A DNA stretch of 64,000 nucleotides from JBFMAI01 sp040755725 (GTDB taxonomy: Bacteria > Planctomycetota > Phycisphaerae > UBA1845 > Fen-1342), in assembly GCA_040755725.1 (NCBI GenBank), contig JBFMAI010000030.1:97112-161111 (forward strand), given 5' to 3'. The notes beneath the pieces were generated by a model that was not told where the DNA came from, ran no database searches, and was given only the letters and a program-made list of their open reading frames with translations. The position numbers were made by a program, and so were the translations under genes. Shown here one piece after another: positions 1 through 8,700 of the stretch; within the stretch, counting starts at the first letter, position 1; the number at the start of each line of letters is the position of its first letter.

Positions 1-225
1 AATCGGGACCTGACGGCGTGCGAGTTCGAGGGGCAGCCGGTGATCCAGTGCATCGCCACGCTGGTCGATCGGCTCTCCGAGCTGCGCGGGGCCCTCGAGG
101 CCCGCGACATGGTGCTGTTGGCCGACCTGGTCCGCTATGAGCTCCAGCCCCTGGCGCGGTCCTGGCAGGCGCTGCTGATCAGCCTGGCCGAACAGGTGCA
201 AGCGCCCGCCGCCCAGCCCTCCTGA
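1..225 (+). CDS. C-terminal fragment of an unidentified protein
   Basis: An open frame enters from the left edge and stops at 223-225, so only the last 74 residues are visible. A GTG at 40 is a possible internal start, but the frame is open from base 1, so a truncated longer gene is likelier. The fragment is Leu/Ala-rich, charged and probably helical, with no membrane segment or known motif. It ends two bases before the stop of the convergent minus-strand gene. No function can be assigned. Confidence 0.5.
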   Translation, partial: NRDLTACEFEGQPVIQCIATLVDRLSELRGALEARDMVLLADLVRYELQPLARSWQALLISLAEQVQAPAAQPS

Positions 226-226
226 A

Positions 227-685
227 TCACCGCGCCGCCACCGCCACAATCAGAGCGTCGCCGCCGTCCAGGGCCCAGCCCCCCTGCAACTGGAACTTCG
301 CCGCCTCGAGCGTGACCGTGGCGTTGTATTGCCGCTGGTCGCCTTTCAGCACTTCTACCTGGAGCGTGACGCGCCGGCCGTCGTGCTTCTGCGGCGTAAC
401 GCGGGCCTGGTAGTCGCCGACGAGGGCGGTGCTGAACGCCTTGCCGAGGTCGGCCTTGCCCGTGGACCGTTTTTCCAGCTTGAAGCCGGTGTACTTGAAC
501 TGCTTCTTGAGCTGCTCAGCGATGGTCCGCAGCTCGGGCGAGATATCACTGTTCTTCGTCGTGGCGCGGATCGTCCAGACCTGGAGGTCCGCCGACTTGC
601 GGTCGTCCTGTTGCCCGAAGCCGGCGGCGGCCCCCCACAGGCCCAGGGCGATCATCAGCATGGCGCATCCGGTGCGTGGGGACAT
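227..685 (-). CDS. Exported protein of unknown function downstream of the sigma/anti-sigma pair
   Basis: The product is 152 residues. The start at 685 is chosen because AGGAGG lies about 8 bases upstream. The N-terminus is a signal peptide (hydrophobic stretch at about residues 8-23, then GFGQQ). The mature part of about 125 residues alternates charged and hydrophobic positions and has no cysteines. It lies third in the order sigma factor, anti-sigma, this gene, all on the minus strand, after a 145-base gap. A role in the same envelope-stress response is inferred from position only. Confidence 0.7.
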   Translation of the reverse strand: MSPRTGCAMLMIALGLWGAAAGFGQQDDRKSADLQVWTIRATTKNSDISPELRTIAEQLKKQFKYTGFKLEKRSTGKADLGKAFSTALVGDYQARVTPQKHDGRRVTLQVEVLKGDQRQYNATVTLEAAKFQLQGGWALDGGDALIVAVAAR

Positions 686-830
686 CGTGCATCCTCCTGA
701 TTGGTACCGTGACCGTGGTCGCGCGCGCCACACAGGCATCCGCGTGAGCCGTCGCTGGCGCTCCGGGCTCGTACGCGCGCCGGGCCCACACGGACGCCGG
801 ACTCGGAGGTCCGGCGGTACAGGTCCGGCG

Positions 831-1355
831 TTACAGATTGCTGCCGGCGGGCAAGACCCAGATGATCTCGCCGCCGTTGTCGCCGCCCACGGCGACCACG
901 AAACTCGTGGCTCCTTGGAACACCTCCAGGTTATCGATTTCGACCTCGGCCGCGAGCTGTAGCGGCCAGGAATCGACCGCCGCAGGCTGGGTGACACGCC
1001 AGCCGAGAACGAGCAGCAGGCATGCCGCCGCCGCCATTAACGGTCGCCACGCCCGCAGAATCCGTCCTGCGACGCCGGCATCAGTCCGTCCGCGCCGGGT
1101 GGCCGCCGCGTCAATGCTGATCCAAACCCGCTCCCAATCCGCCGGCGTTGGCTGAGCGCCACGATCGAGTTCGTTGAGCGTGGCTGCGAGGTGCGGCTCG
1201 ACTCGGGGCCGTTCGCCCGCAAAAGCCGCGGCCAGCCGCTCATCGCGGTTCAGCACGGCCTCCGCCTGGCGCACCTGCTCCGACGTCATGGCGTCGAGTT
1301 CGCCGGCGGCGAGGGCCTTGAAGGCGTTGGCCAGGTTGTGCGGTGCAGGCGTCAT
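831..1355 (-). CDS. Probable membrane-anchored anti-sigma factor
   Basis: The product is 174 residues. The N-terminal 100 residues are soluble and helical. They resemble cytoplasmic anti-sigma domains in layout but lack the HxxxCxxC zinc motif of the ZAS family. One membrane segment follows at about residues 107-122, then about 50 residues outside. The start lies 3 bases after the sigma-factor stop, so the two are surely cotranscribed and probably translationally coupled. The role as inhibitor of the adjacent ECF sigma factor is inferred from gene order and topology. Confidence 0.7.
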   Translation of the reverse strand: MTPAPHNLANAFKALAAGELDAMTSEQVRQAEAVLNRDERLAAAFAGERPRVEPHLAATLNELDRGAQPTPADWERVWISIDAAATRRGRTDAGVAGRILRAWRPLMAAAACLLLVLGWRVTQPAAVDSWPLQLAAEVEIDNLEVFQGATSFVVAVGGDNGGEIIWVLPAGSNL

Positions 1356-1358
1356 GGG

Positions 1359-2015
1359 TCAGTCCTTCACAGTATCGTCGTTATGATGGACGGCCGAAGG
1401 CGCCGAGCTATTCACATCGGCCGCGAGCGGCGCGAGGTCCGATAACTGCTCATGAAGTCGCCGCCGGGCGTGGTACAGACGACTCATCACCGTCCCGATC
1501 GGGATGCCCAGCACTTCCGCAATCTGCCCGTAGGTCAGGTCGCCCGTCGCGTACAGGGCGAACACGGTGCGTTGGTCAGCGGGCAGGCTCTCGATCGCCT
1601 GCCGAAGCCTCACCGCCAACTCCGCCCGCTCCAGGTCCGCCGCGGGGGCCACCTCGCCGCGTCGGTCTTCAAGCTGCACCCGCGCCTCGTGGTCGTCGCC
1701 GTCCAGCGGAATGGCGAGTCGGACCTTGCGGGCCCGCAGGATGTCCAGCGCGCGGTTGCTGATGATCCGCAGCAGCCACGTTTTGAACGACGATCCGCGC
1801 TGGAATTCGCCCAGCCGCTCGAAGGCCCGGATGAAGCCGTCCTGCACCACGTCGAGCGCGTCCTCGCGGCGCCCGGTGATCCGCAGCGCGACGTGAAAGG
1901 CGGCGTCGCGGTGCAGTTCAAACAGCCGGCGCTGCGCGTCGCGATCGCCGCCGGCCGCCTGGTCCACCAGGCGCAATTCTGGGATATCGGCGATCGAGGG
2001 GGCGGCCTTATTCAC
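1359..2015 (-). CDS. ECF-family RNA polymerase sigma factor
   Basis: The product is 218 residues. The chosen GTG start at 2015 has GAGG 6 bases upstream; a longer open frame continues beyond it without support. Region 2 (about residues 28-95) contains DALDVVQDGFIRAFERL followed by FKTWLLRIISNRALD. Region 4 (about 140-195) contains LPADQRTVF and a helix-turn-helix ending in GTVMSRLYHARRRL. This is the two-domain layout of ECF sigma factors. The anti-sigma gene follows after 3 bases. The gene diverges from the secreted protein at 2170, a possible regulon member. Confidence 0.92.
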   Translation of the reverse strand: MNKAAPSIADIPELRLVDQAAGGDRDAQRRLFELHRDAAFHVALRITGRREDALDVVQDGFIRAFERLGEFQRGSSFKTWLLRIISNRALDILRARKVRLAIPLDGDDHEARVQLEDRRGEVAPAADLERAELAVRLRQAIESLPADQRTVFALYATGDLTYGQIAEVLGIPIGTVMSRLYHARRRLHEQLSDLAPLAADVNSSAPSAVHHNDDTVKD

Positions 2016-2169
2016 TGAAATCCTCAAAAAAATCGCGACAACACCATACCCGTTCGCTGGCCGGATTTCCGCTGTCGCCCGCTGAATAAACCGCCCGGCC
2101 GCGTCGTCCATCGCCGCGGACAACGACCCCGACGCAAGCCGCGCGGGGCCCAGCGAAAAGGAGAACGCC

Positions 2170-2889
2170 ATGAAACGCCTGCTCGCCGCAACGCTCAGTG
2201 TTTCGTTCCTGATGGCCGCGGCCGCTTCCGCGGGCGACGCCATCGCCGTGTCTACCAGTTCCAACGGCGGCCGGGCTTCGGCCACCGCCACCGCCGTCGG
2301 CAACGCGAGTTCGGTGGCCATCGCGGGCGCGACCCGCGGCGGTCGGGCGGTGGCCACGAGCAACGCCGTCGGCGAGCGCCACGGCTACGCCGACAGCCGG
2401 GCCGTGGCCGCGGCCGACCGCGGCGTGGCGTTGAGCGACTCCCGCGCCGACGCCCGGGGCCTGTTCGGCGGCAGCGCCATCGCCGACAGCGAGAGCATCG
2501 CCGCCGCGATCGGCGGCTTGGCGATCAGCCACAGCGCGGCGGTCGCCGACGGCACGTTCTTCGGCCACGCCCGCAGCCGATCGGCCTCGACCGCCCTGTC
2601 GCACTACGGCGTGTCGGTGAGTGACAGCATCGCCACGAGCCGTGGCCTGTTCGGCGGCCACGCTTCCAGCAACAGCGATTCGACCGCGCTGACCTACGGC
2701 GGCGTGTCCACCAGCCGGGCGCGTGTGATCAGCGACGCGAGCCTGCACGCCAGCGCCGAATCGAACGGCCTCGGCGTAAGCATCAGCGGACTGCTGCTGC
2801 GGAGTGATTCGCGGGTCCACGCGGAGAGCCGGTCGGTCCGGTTCGGCAGCAGCCGCTCGGATGCGGTGATGATCCGCGTGCGGCCGTAA
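2170..2889 (+). CDS. Secreted Ala/Ser/Gly-rich repetitive protein
   Basis: The product is 239 residues, starting at ATG 2170 with AAGGAG 9 bases upstream. A clear signal peptide (MKRLLAATL...AAAASAG) is followed by a mature part built mostly from Ala, Ser, Gly, Asp and Arg, with irregular repeats such as two ARGLFGG/SRGLFGG blocks and alternating small residues. No cysteines and no known domain are seen. It is divergent from the ECF sigma gene and next to a second protein of similar composition at 3052. An extracellular, possibly beta-structured surface protein is inferred; the function is unknown. Confidence 0.8.
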   Translation: MKRLLAATLSVSFLMAAAASAGDAIAVSTSSNGGRASATATAVGNASSVAIAGATRGGRAVATSNAVGERHGYADSRAVAAADRGVALSDSRADARGLFGGSAIADSESIAAAIGGLAISHSAAVADGTFFGHARSRSASTALSHYGVSVSDSIATSRGLFGGHASSNSDSTALTYGGVSTSRARVISDASLHASAESNGLGVSISGLLLRSDSRVHAESRSVRFGSSRSDAVMIRVRP

Positions 2890-2906
2890 CCCCGACCCGG
2901 CCCCCA

Positions 2907-2942
2907 CTCCCCTCCCTCTTCGGGAGGGGTTGGGGGAGGGTA
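2907..2942. repeat. CCCCTCCC/GGGAGGGG hairpin of a dispersed repeat family
   Basis: CCCCTCCC (2909-2916) and GGGAGGGG (2922-2929) form a perfect 8-bp stem with loop TCTTC, followed by TTGGGGGAGGGT. Related copies lie at about 3695-3730 (after the next gene) and, inverted, at about 16719-16747. A looser version is at 11340-11440. It lies just after a stop codon and may act in transcript ending, but it has no T-tract. Confidence 0.6.
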
Positions 2943-3051
2943 AGAGCGACCGACGGTGAACAAGGAACAGAGAAGTCAACAAGAACAACCCTGACGGATG
3001 ATCGAGGATCAGCACGTACTCAGGCCCATGAAGAAACCGGGAGAAACAGCC

Positions 3052-3690
3052 ATGAAGCGCACGATTCGAAAGAGCGGACTGTGTGGAATGACCCTCATGC
3101 TGGCCGGTGTCCTGCCGGCTCTGGGAAGCGACGCGGAGACCACGGCCCGGGCGACCGGCTCCCGCTTCGGTCCCGGCACCGCGACGGCGACCGCCCGCTA
3201 CGAGGGCGACCTCGGCTTCGCCCGCACCGACACCCGTAGTGGCAGCGTGAACATCGCCCGCGGGGTCGCCGTCGGGCTCGACGAGGACGGCCTGTCGTTC
3301 TCGTTCAGCACGGCCATCGCTCCCCGCCTCGGACCGGCCTTTGGCACCACCTTCAACATGACCCTCGGGAGCAACGGCGAGGTCGCCTCCAGCGTCGGCA
3401 CGGGCCTTGCCGCCGGCGGCCTGGCCCGGACGGTGAACGTCGGCGGCAGCGCCGCGAGCACCCGCTTCGGCGCGACCTCCACGGCCCGGGCCGGCGGGAG
3501 CACCGTCGGCGGCGGCGTGGTGAAGGCGAGCACCACGAGCGATCACTACCGGGTGCTGCCGACGATCGGCCATGCGGCCCGGATCGAAGTGCGCGGTCCG
3601 GCCGTCGCGGTCGGTGGCCGAGTCGCGGGCCGTGACGACGGATCGACCCGCTACGTGCGAACCGTTCACCGCGTCGTGCGGTCACGCTAA
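3052..3690 (+). CDS. Secreted Gly/Ala/Thr-rich protein
   Basis: The product is 212 residues. The ATG at 3052 is preferred to one at 2998 because GGGAGA precedes it and a proper signal peptide then begins the protein (MKRTIRKSG..., hydrophobic core, cleavage near ALG-SDAE). The mature part is rich in Gly, Ala, Ser, Thr and Arg, without cysteine, and resembles the product at 2170 in composition but not obviously in sequence. The basic C-terminus ends RVVRSR. The two genes may be coregulated; the function is unknown. Confidence 0.75.
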   Translation: MKRTIRKSGLCGMTLMLAGVLPALGSDAETTARATGSRFGPGTATATARYEGDLGFARTDTRSGSVNIARGVAVGLDEDGLSFSFSTAIAPRLGPAFGTTFNMTLGSNGEVASSVGTGLAAGGLARTVNVGGSAASTRFGATSTARAGGSTVGGGVVKASTTSDHYRVLPTIGHAARIEVRGPAVAVGGRVAGRDDGSTRYVRTVHRVVRSR

Positions 3691-4055
3691 CTGACTCCCC
3701 TCTCTTCCAGGGGTGGGTTGGGGGAGGGTCAGAACGGGCGCTGCCGGCCGCGTGAGGAGGACGCTGAGGCCCCTGGCGAGAGTGAGTGAGCGAACGGCGC
3801 CCGCGTGTTACCCGAGGCCGCGGGCGCACCAAGTCCCCACCCGTGTGCGTAGCACGGGTGGGGCACGCTTGTGTGCGGCCACCGGGCGGCGCCACGCTTC
3901 CGCGGGCGGCGACCGCCGGCTGCGGTGCGTTCTTCAGCGTGGTGCCCCGGGGGTGTCGCAGCGGCCGCTGCGCTGTACAATCCCGGCCGGGGGCCGCGCG
4001 ACGGTTGCGCGGTGTAGCAGACGGACGATGCCCCGGCGGGTACCGCTAGAGCGTG
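3691..4055. other. 365-base gap with stacked palindromes upstream of prfB
   Basis: No convincing gene is present. At 3696-3730 there is a copy of the CCCCTC/GGGGAGGG repeat. Two perfect hairpins follow back to back: GCGCCCGCG (3797-3805) with CGCGGGCGC (3819-3827), and CCCCACCCGTG (3835-3845) with CACGGGTGGGG (3853-3863). A run of T after the stems is absent, so they resemble REP-type palindromes more than intrinsic terminators. Confidence 0.55.
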
Positions 4056-5175
4056 ATGGTCACCACCTACGAAGATCCTGCCTCGACGTTACGCGAGTTG
4101 ACGGCCCGTATTCACGCCATCCGGGATTCTCTTTGACCTCCCCACCAAGGCCGCCCGGCTCGACGCCCTGAACGCGCAGATGCAACGCGCGGGCTTCTGG
4201 GACCAGCCCGAGCGGGCGCAGCAGGTCGTGGCCGAGCTCAAGACGCTGCGGGCGCAGGTCGAACCCGTACAGGAGTTGCTACGCCGGATCGACGATGCCC
4301 ACGTCCTGCTGGAGCTGTCCGAGGAGCAGGGCGGCGAAGAGGCCCACGCGGAAGTCCAGCGTGAGCTGACCCAGCTTGTGCAGAAGACCGATCAGGTCGA
4401 GCTGCTCACGCTGCTGTCCGGCCCCAACGACGCCCGCGACTGCTTCTTCAGCGTGCAGGCGGGGGCCGGCGGCGTCGATGCCTGCGACTTCGCCGAGATG
4501 CTCCTGCGCATGTACCTGATGTACTGCGAGAGCAGCGGGTTGAAGGCCACGGAGGTCGATCGTCGGGCGGGCGAAGAGGCCGGCATCCAGTCCGCCACGC
4601 TGCACATCGCGGGCCCGTACGCGTACGGCTATCTGTCCTGTGAAGTCGGCGTCCATCGACTCGTCCGCATCAGCCCGTTCAACGCCCAGGGCAAGCGGCA
4701 AACCTCCTTCGCCGCCGTCGATTGTTTCCCCGAGATCGAGGAAGCGAAGATCGAGATCGCCGAGGGGGAGCTCGACGTCGAGTTCTTCCGCCGGGCCAGC
4801 GGCGCCGGCGGCCAGAACGTGAACAAGGTCGCCACGGCGGTCCGCATCCGGCACAAGCCGACGGGCGTCGTCGTCGAGTGTGTGAACGAGCGCAGCCAGG
4901 CGCAGAATCGCCGCGTCGCCATGAGCATGCTTCAGGCCAAGCTCGAGCAGATGGAGAAGGCCAAGCAGGACGCCGAACTGGCCAAGATCTACAGCGAGAA
5001 GGGCGACATCGCCTGGGGCAACCAGATTCGCAGCTACGTCATCCACGGCTCGACGATCCACGTCAAGGACCATCGCACCAACCTGGCCATCGGCGACGTG
5101 CAGCGGGTGCTCAACGGCGACATTCAGCCGTTCATCGACGCCCGCTTGCGCCAACGCCTGAAGTCCGGGAAGTAG
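4056..5175 (+). CDS. prfB: Peptide chain release factor 2, expressed by programmed +1 frameshift
   Basis: RF2 recognises UGA and UAA and triggers peptide release. The gene has two frames. ATG 4056 (or GTG 4053) opens 26 codons ending CTT at 4131-4133, then an in-frame TGA at 4134-4136. Skipping T4134 continues with GAC to the stop at 5173-5175, giving about 372 residues, close to the usual length. Family hallmarks are the SPF tripeptide in RISPFNAQGKRQTSF and the catalytic GGQ in ASGAGGQNVNKV. The slip site CTT TGA C matches the classical prfB site. Upstream, CGGGAT is only a weak Shine-Dalgarno-like stimulator. Autoregulation by RF2 level is the known mechanism. Annotating from ATG 4180 would drop the N-terminus. 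Confidence 0.95.
4131..4137 (+). promoter_or_regulatory. prfB recoding site CTT TGA C
   Basis: The in-frame UGA at 4134-4136 follows CUU. Slippage of the CUU-decoding tRNA by +1 lets translation resume at GAC. In the known mechanism, low RF2 slows termination at this UGA and raises frameshifting, so the site is a feedback switch. Confidence 0.9.
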
Positions 5176-5705
5176 CGTTTGATCGGGTTGCCTGGCGGCT
5201 GGGGACGGCAAGACCACGGCACGAGGGCAGTGGCCCTGCCGTAGCGGCCGGGCGCCGCACCGGCCGTTGGTGCGCGGCGGCCGGCTGCCGGCGTGGGGTC
5301 GGCGTCCCCCGCGGCCGGGAGCGCGTGCCAATTGTGCGTGAGCGCTGAGGGGCGCGCACGCCAGTAGCCCATTTGGGTGAAGTCGAATTAACACGGGTAA
5401 ACACTGGTGAGTCACCCAATCGTGTCCTACGATAGGAACATCGCACGGACGCGAGTCCGGAGCCACGTTCCGCGAACACCGGGGTTCGTCGCCGGTCGCC
5501 TCTAGGGGCGCACGCGACCGAGCCGGGGAGCGACGGACATGGGCCGGAAGAGACGCACTTCGCCGAGTCCCCCCGAACAAGGCCAAATCCGCAGTGAGAG
5601 AGACTCCGCGCGGAAAACTCGATCTGGCGGATCGGGATCAAGACGTCCGTGTAGCTCCGACCGCCCAGGTACGCGGGGCAAGTCGGCGCCCCGGGGGACG
5701 TTGTC
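5176..5705. other. 530-base gap: prfB 3' hairpin, repeat relic, AT-rich patch
   Basis: No supported gene is seen. A compound hairpin after prfB pairs ACGGCA (5216-5221) with TGCCGT (5237-5242) and GGGC (5225-5228) with GCCC (5233-5236). It has no T-tract. At 5241-5270 lies a stretch shared with 16500-16556, where an extra 27-base hairpin unit is present. Bases 5365-5420 are the only AT-rich stretch and include GGTGAGTCACC, so the kinase promoter may be there. Confidence 0.45.
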
Positions 5706-8700
5706 GTGCCGCGGGGGCGCGAGGAGCACTTCCGGCGCCGGCATGAGCACGCTCCCTTGGGCTACCAGTCGCTGGACGCGGAAGGACGTTTGCTCGATGT
5801 AACCAGCACGTGGTTGGAACTGCTGGGTTACGAGCGCGACGAGGTGTTGGGCCGGTCTTTCGGGGACTTCATGACGCCAGCCAGCCGGGCTGCGTTCCGG
5901 GAGCGGTTTCCGGAGTTTCTGGCGGCGGGAGAAATCCACGGGGTGGAGCGCGAGCTGGTCCGCAAGGACGGCGTCGTCGTCACCGTTTCCATCGACGGCT
6001 GCGTTGACCGAGATCGCCACTTTTCGCCCCGGACCCATTGTCTGTTGCGGGACGCGACGGAAGCGCGGCGCGCCGTCGAGGCGTTGCGACAGAGCGAAGC
6101 GACCTATCGGCGGCTAGTCGAGAACATCTCCGACGCCCTGATTGTGGACGATATCGAAGGGCGTGTCGTCTACGCCAACGATCAGTTTCTGGGGCTGTTC
6201 GGCTATGGGCGCGATGAGCTGTCGTCGATTCGTCTCGAAGACTATGTTGCGCCGAGCTGCCGGGCGAAGCTGCGAGATTATCACGATCGACGGGTACGCG
6301 GCGAGGAGGTGCCGGAGCGTTTTGAATACGAGGGGCGGCGCCGGGATGGGGCCACATTGTGGCTGGAAGTTCACGCTTCGCCCGTGGAGGAAAACGGGCG
6401 CATCGTCGGGACGCAGTCGCTGATCCGCGACATCACCTCGCACAAACGGACCGAGGACGAGTGGCGCCGCACCACCGCGCTTCTGGAATCGGTCCGCGCG
6501 GCCCAGGCGGCCTTCATCGCGCATTGCGACCCGCGCCCGGTGTTCGCGTCGCTGCTGCGGACGCTGGTTTCGTTGACCGAGAGTGAATTCGGTTTCGTGG
6601 ACGAAGTCCTCCACGACGCGGACGGCACGCCGTACAAACTCAGCCTGGCGATTTCCAATATCGCCTGGAGCCCGGAGACCGAGGAGCTGTACGCACAACT
6701 CCAGGCGCGACAATTGGAGTTCCGCAATCTGAACAACCTCGCGGGACTGCCGGCGCTGACCGGGGAACCGCTGATCGCCAACGATGCCGCCCGCGACCCG
6801 CGCGCCGGCGGCTTGCCCCCGGGGCATCCTGCCATCCGCACGTTCATGGGCCTGCCGATGTGCTTCGGCGGCGAGGTGGTCGGGGTCGCCGGCGTGGCGA
6901 ACCGCGCGGGCGGCTACGACGAGCGCCTGGCGCGTTTCCTGGAACCCTTTCTGACCGCGGGAGCGAACATCATTCACGCGCTGCGCGCCCAGGCGCGCCA
7001 AGACGAGACCACGCAGGCCCTGCGGGCGAGCGAGGAGCGCTACCGGCGGATCGTCGAGACCGCCAACGAAGGTATCGTGGTGTTGGACGCCGCGCAGCGG
7101 GTCACCTTCGTCAACGCCCGCCTGGCCGAGATGCTCAACGCCAAACCGTCCGAGTTGATCGGTTGCGCCTTCACGGATTTCTTGTTCGCGGACGACCTTG
7201 CCGACCACGAGGCGCAGATGCAGCGGCGACGGCAGGGCCAGACGGCGATCTACGAACGCCGCTTCCGCCGCAAAGACGGCGGCGTGTGTTGGACCCTGGT
7301 CTCGGCGACGGCCCTGCACGACGAACACGGTCGGTTCGCCGGCTCGCTTGGGATGTTCACCGACATCACCGACCGCAAGCAAGCTGAAATGGCCCTGCGC
7401 GAGAGTGAGGAAACCCGCCGGGTGCTGCTCAACGCCGCGACGGACTCCTCGATCCTCATCGACCCGGACGGGACGGTCCTGGCCATCAACGAGATCGGGG
7501 CCCGGCGGTTGAAGCGGACCGAGGAGGAAGTAGTCGGAGCGAACATCTACAGTTTCCTGCCGCCGGACCTCGCCGAGTCCCGTAGGGCCCGGGTCGAAGA
7601 AGTCTTGCGGACGGGGCAACCGGTGTGCTTCGAGGACGAGCGGGCCGGCCTGAAGTTGGAGCATCACGTTCACCCGGTAAAGGACGCCGCCGGCGTGGTG
7701 CGGAAGCTGGCCATCTTCGGCCGGGACGTGACGGCCGCACGCGCTGCGGAGGCGGCGCTACGCGCGGCGGAGGCTGACAAGGCGATCATCCTCAACTCGA
7801 CCATTGAGATGTTCGCCCGCTGCGACCGCGACTTGCGGATCGTGTGGGCGAACAAATCGTCCGGGGATTCGGTCGGACTGCCGGCCGAGGCGCTGGTGGG
7901 ACGACATTGTTATGAGTTGTGGGGTGAGGGCAACGAGCCGTGCCCGGAGTGCCCGGTCCTGCGGGCGATGGAGCTGCGCCGGCCGCAAGAATCGGAACGC
8001 GTGTCAAGCAATGGTCGCGCGTGGTTCTTGCGCGGCTATCCGCTGTTTGACGCCGACGGGAAGGTCATCGGGGCGGCGGAGTTCGGGCAGGACATCACCG
8101 AGCGCAAGCAGGCCGAGCAGGCCCTGCGCGACCGCGAGGAGCAGTATCGCACGCTGGTCGCCAACACCCCCGGCGTCGTGTACCGCGTGGAGGTAGACCC
8201 GCCGTGGCGCGTGCTGTTCTGTAGCGAAGCCGCGTTGGCGGTCACCGGCTACCCCGCAGCCGACTTCTTGAGTGGAACACGCTTATACGGTTTGCTGGTC
8301 CACCCGGACGACCGGCCCGGCCTGGAACGGGCCGTGGCGGACGCGGTGGCCAACCATCGGCCGTTCGAGGTTGAGCACCGCCTGGTGCATCCCGACGGTA
8401 CCTTGCGCTGGCTGTTGGCGCGGGGGCAGGCCCGCTATGACGCCCAGGGCCGACCGCTCTGGCTGGACGGTGTCCTGCACGACATCACCCCAACCAAGCA
8501 GGCGGAGCACGAGCGGGCGCGGCTGGTGGCCGCCATCGAGCAGGCCGGCGAGGCCATTGTCGTCACCGACCCCGCCGGCACGATCCAGTATGTCAACGCG
8601 GCGTTCGAGCGGATCACCGGCTACGGTCGCGACGAAGCCATCGGCCGGAATCCGCGTATTCTCAAGAGCGGCCGCCACGACGCGGCCTTCTACCAGGACT

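Noticed and set aside
4180..5175. prfB as a simple 331-codon gene
   Set aside because: It would lack the conserved N-terminal region, which is encoded upstream across the CTT TGA C site.
5365..5470. Possible riboswitch (cyclic-di-GMP type) before the kinase gene
   Set aside because: The AT-rich stretch and GGTGAGTCACC palindrome do not match the conserved core of that class.
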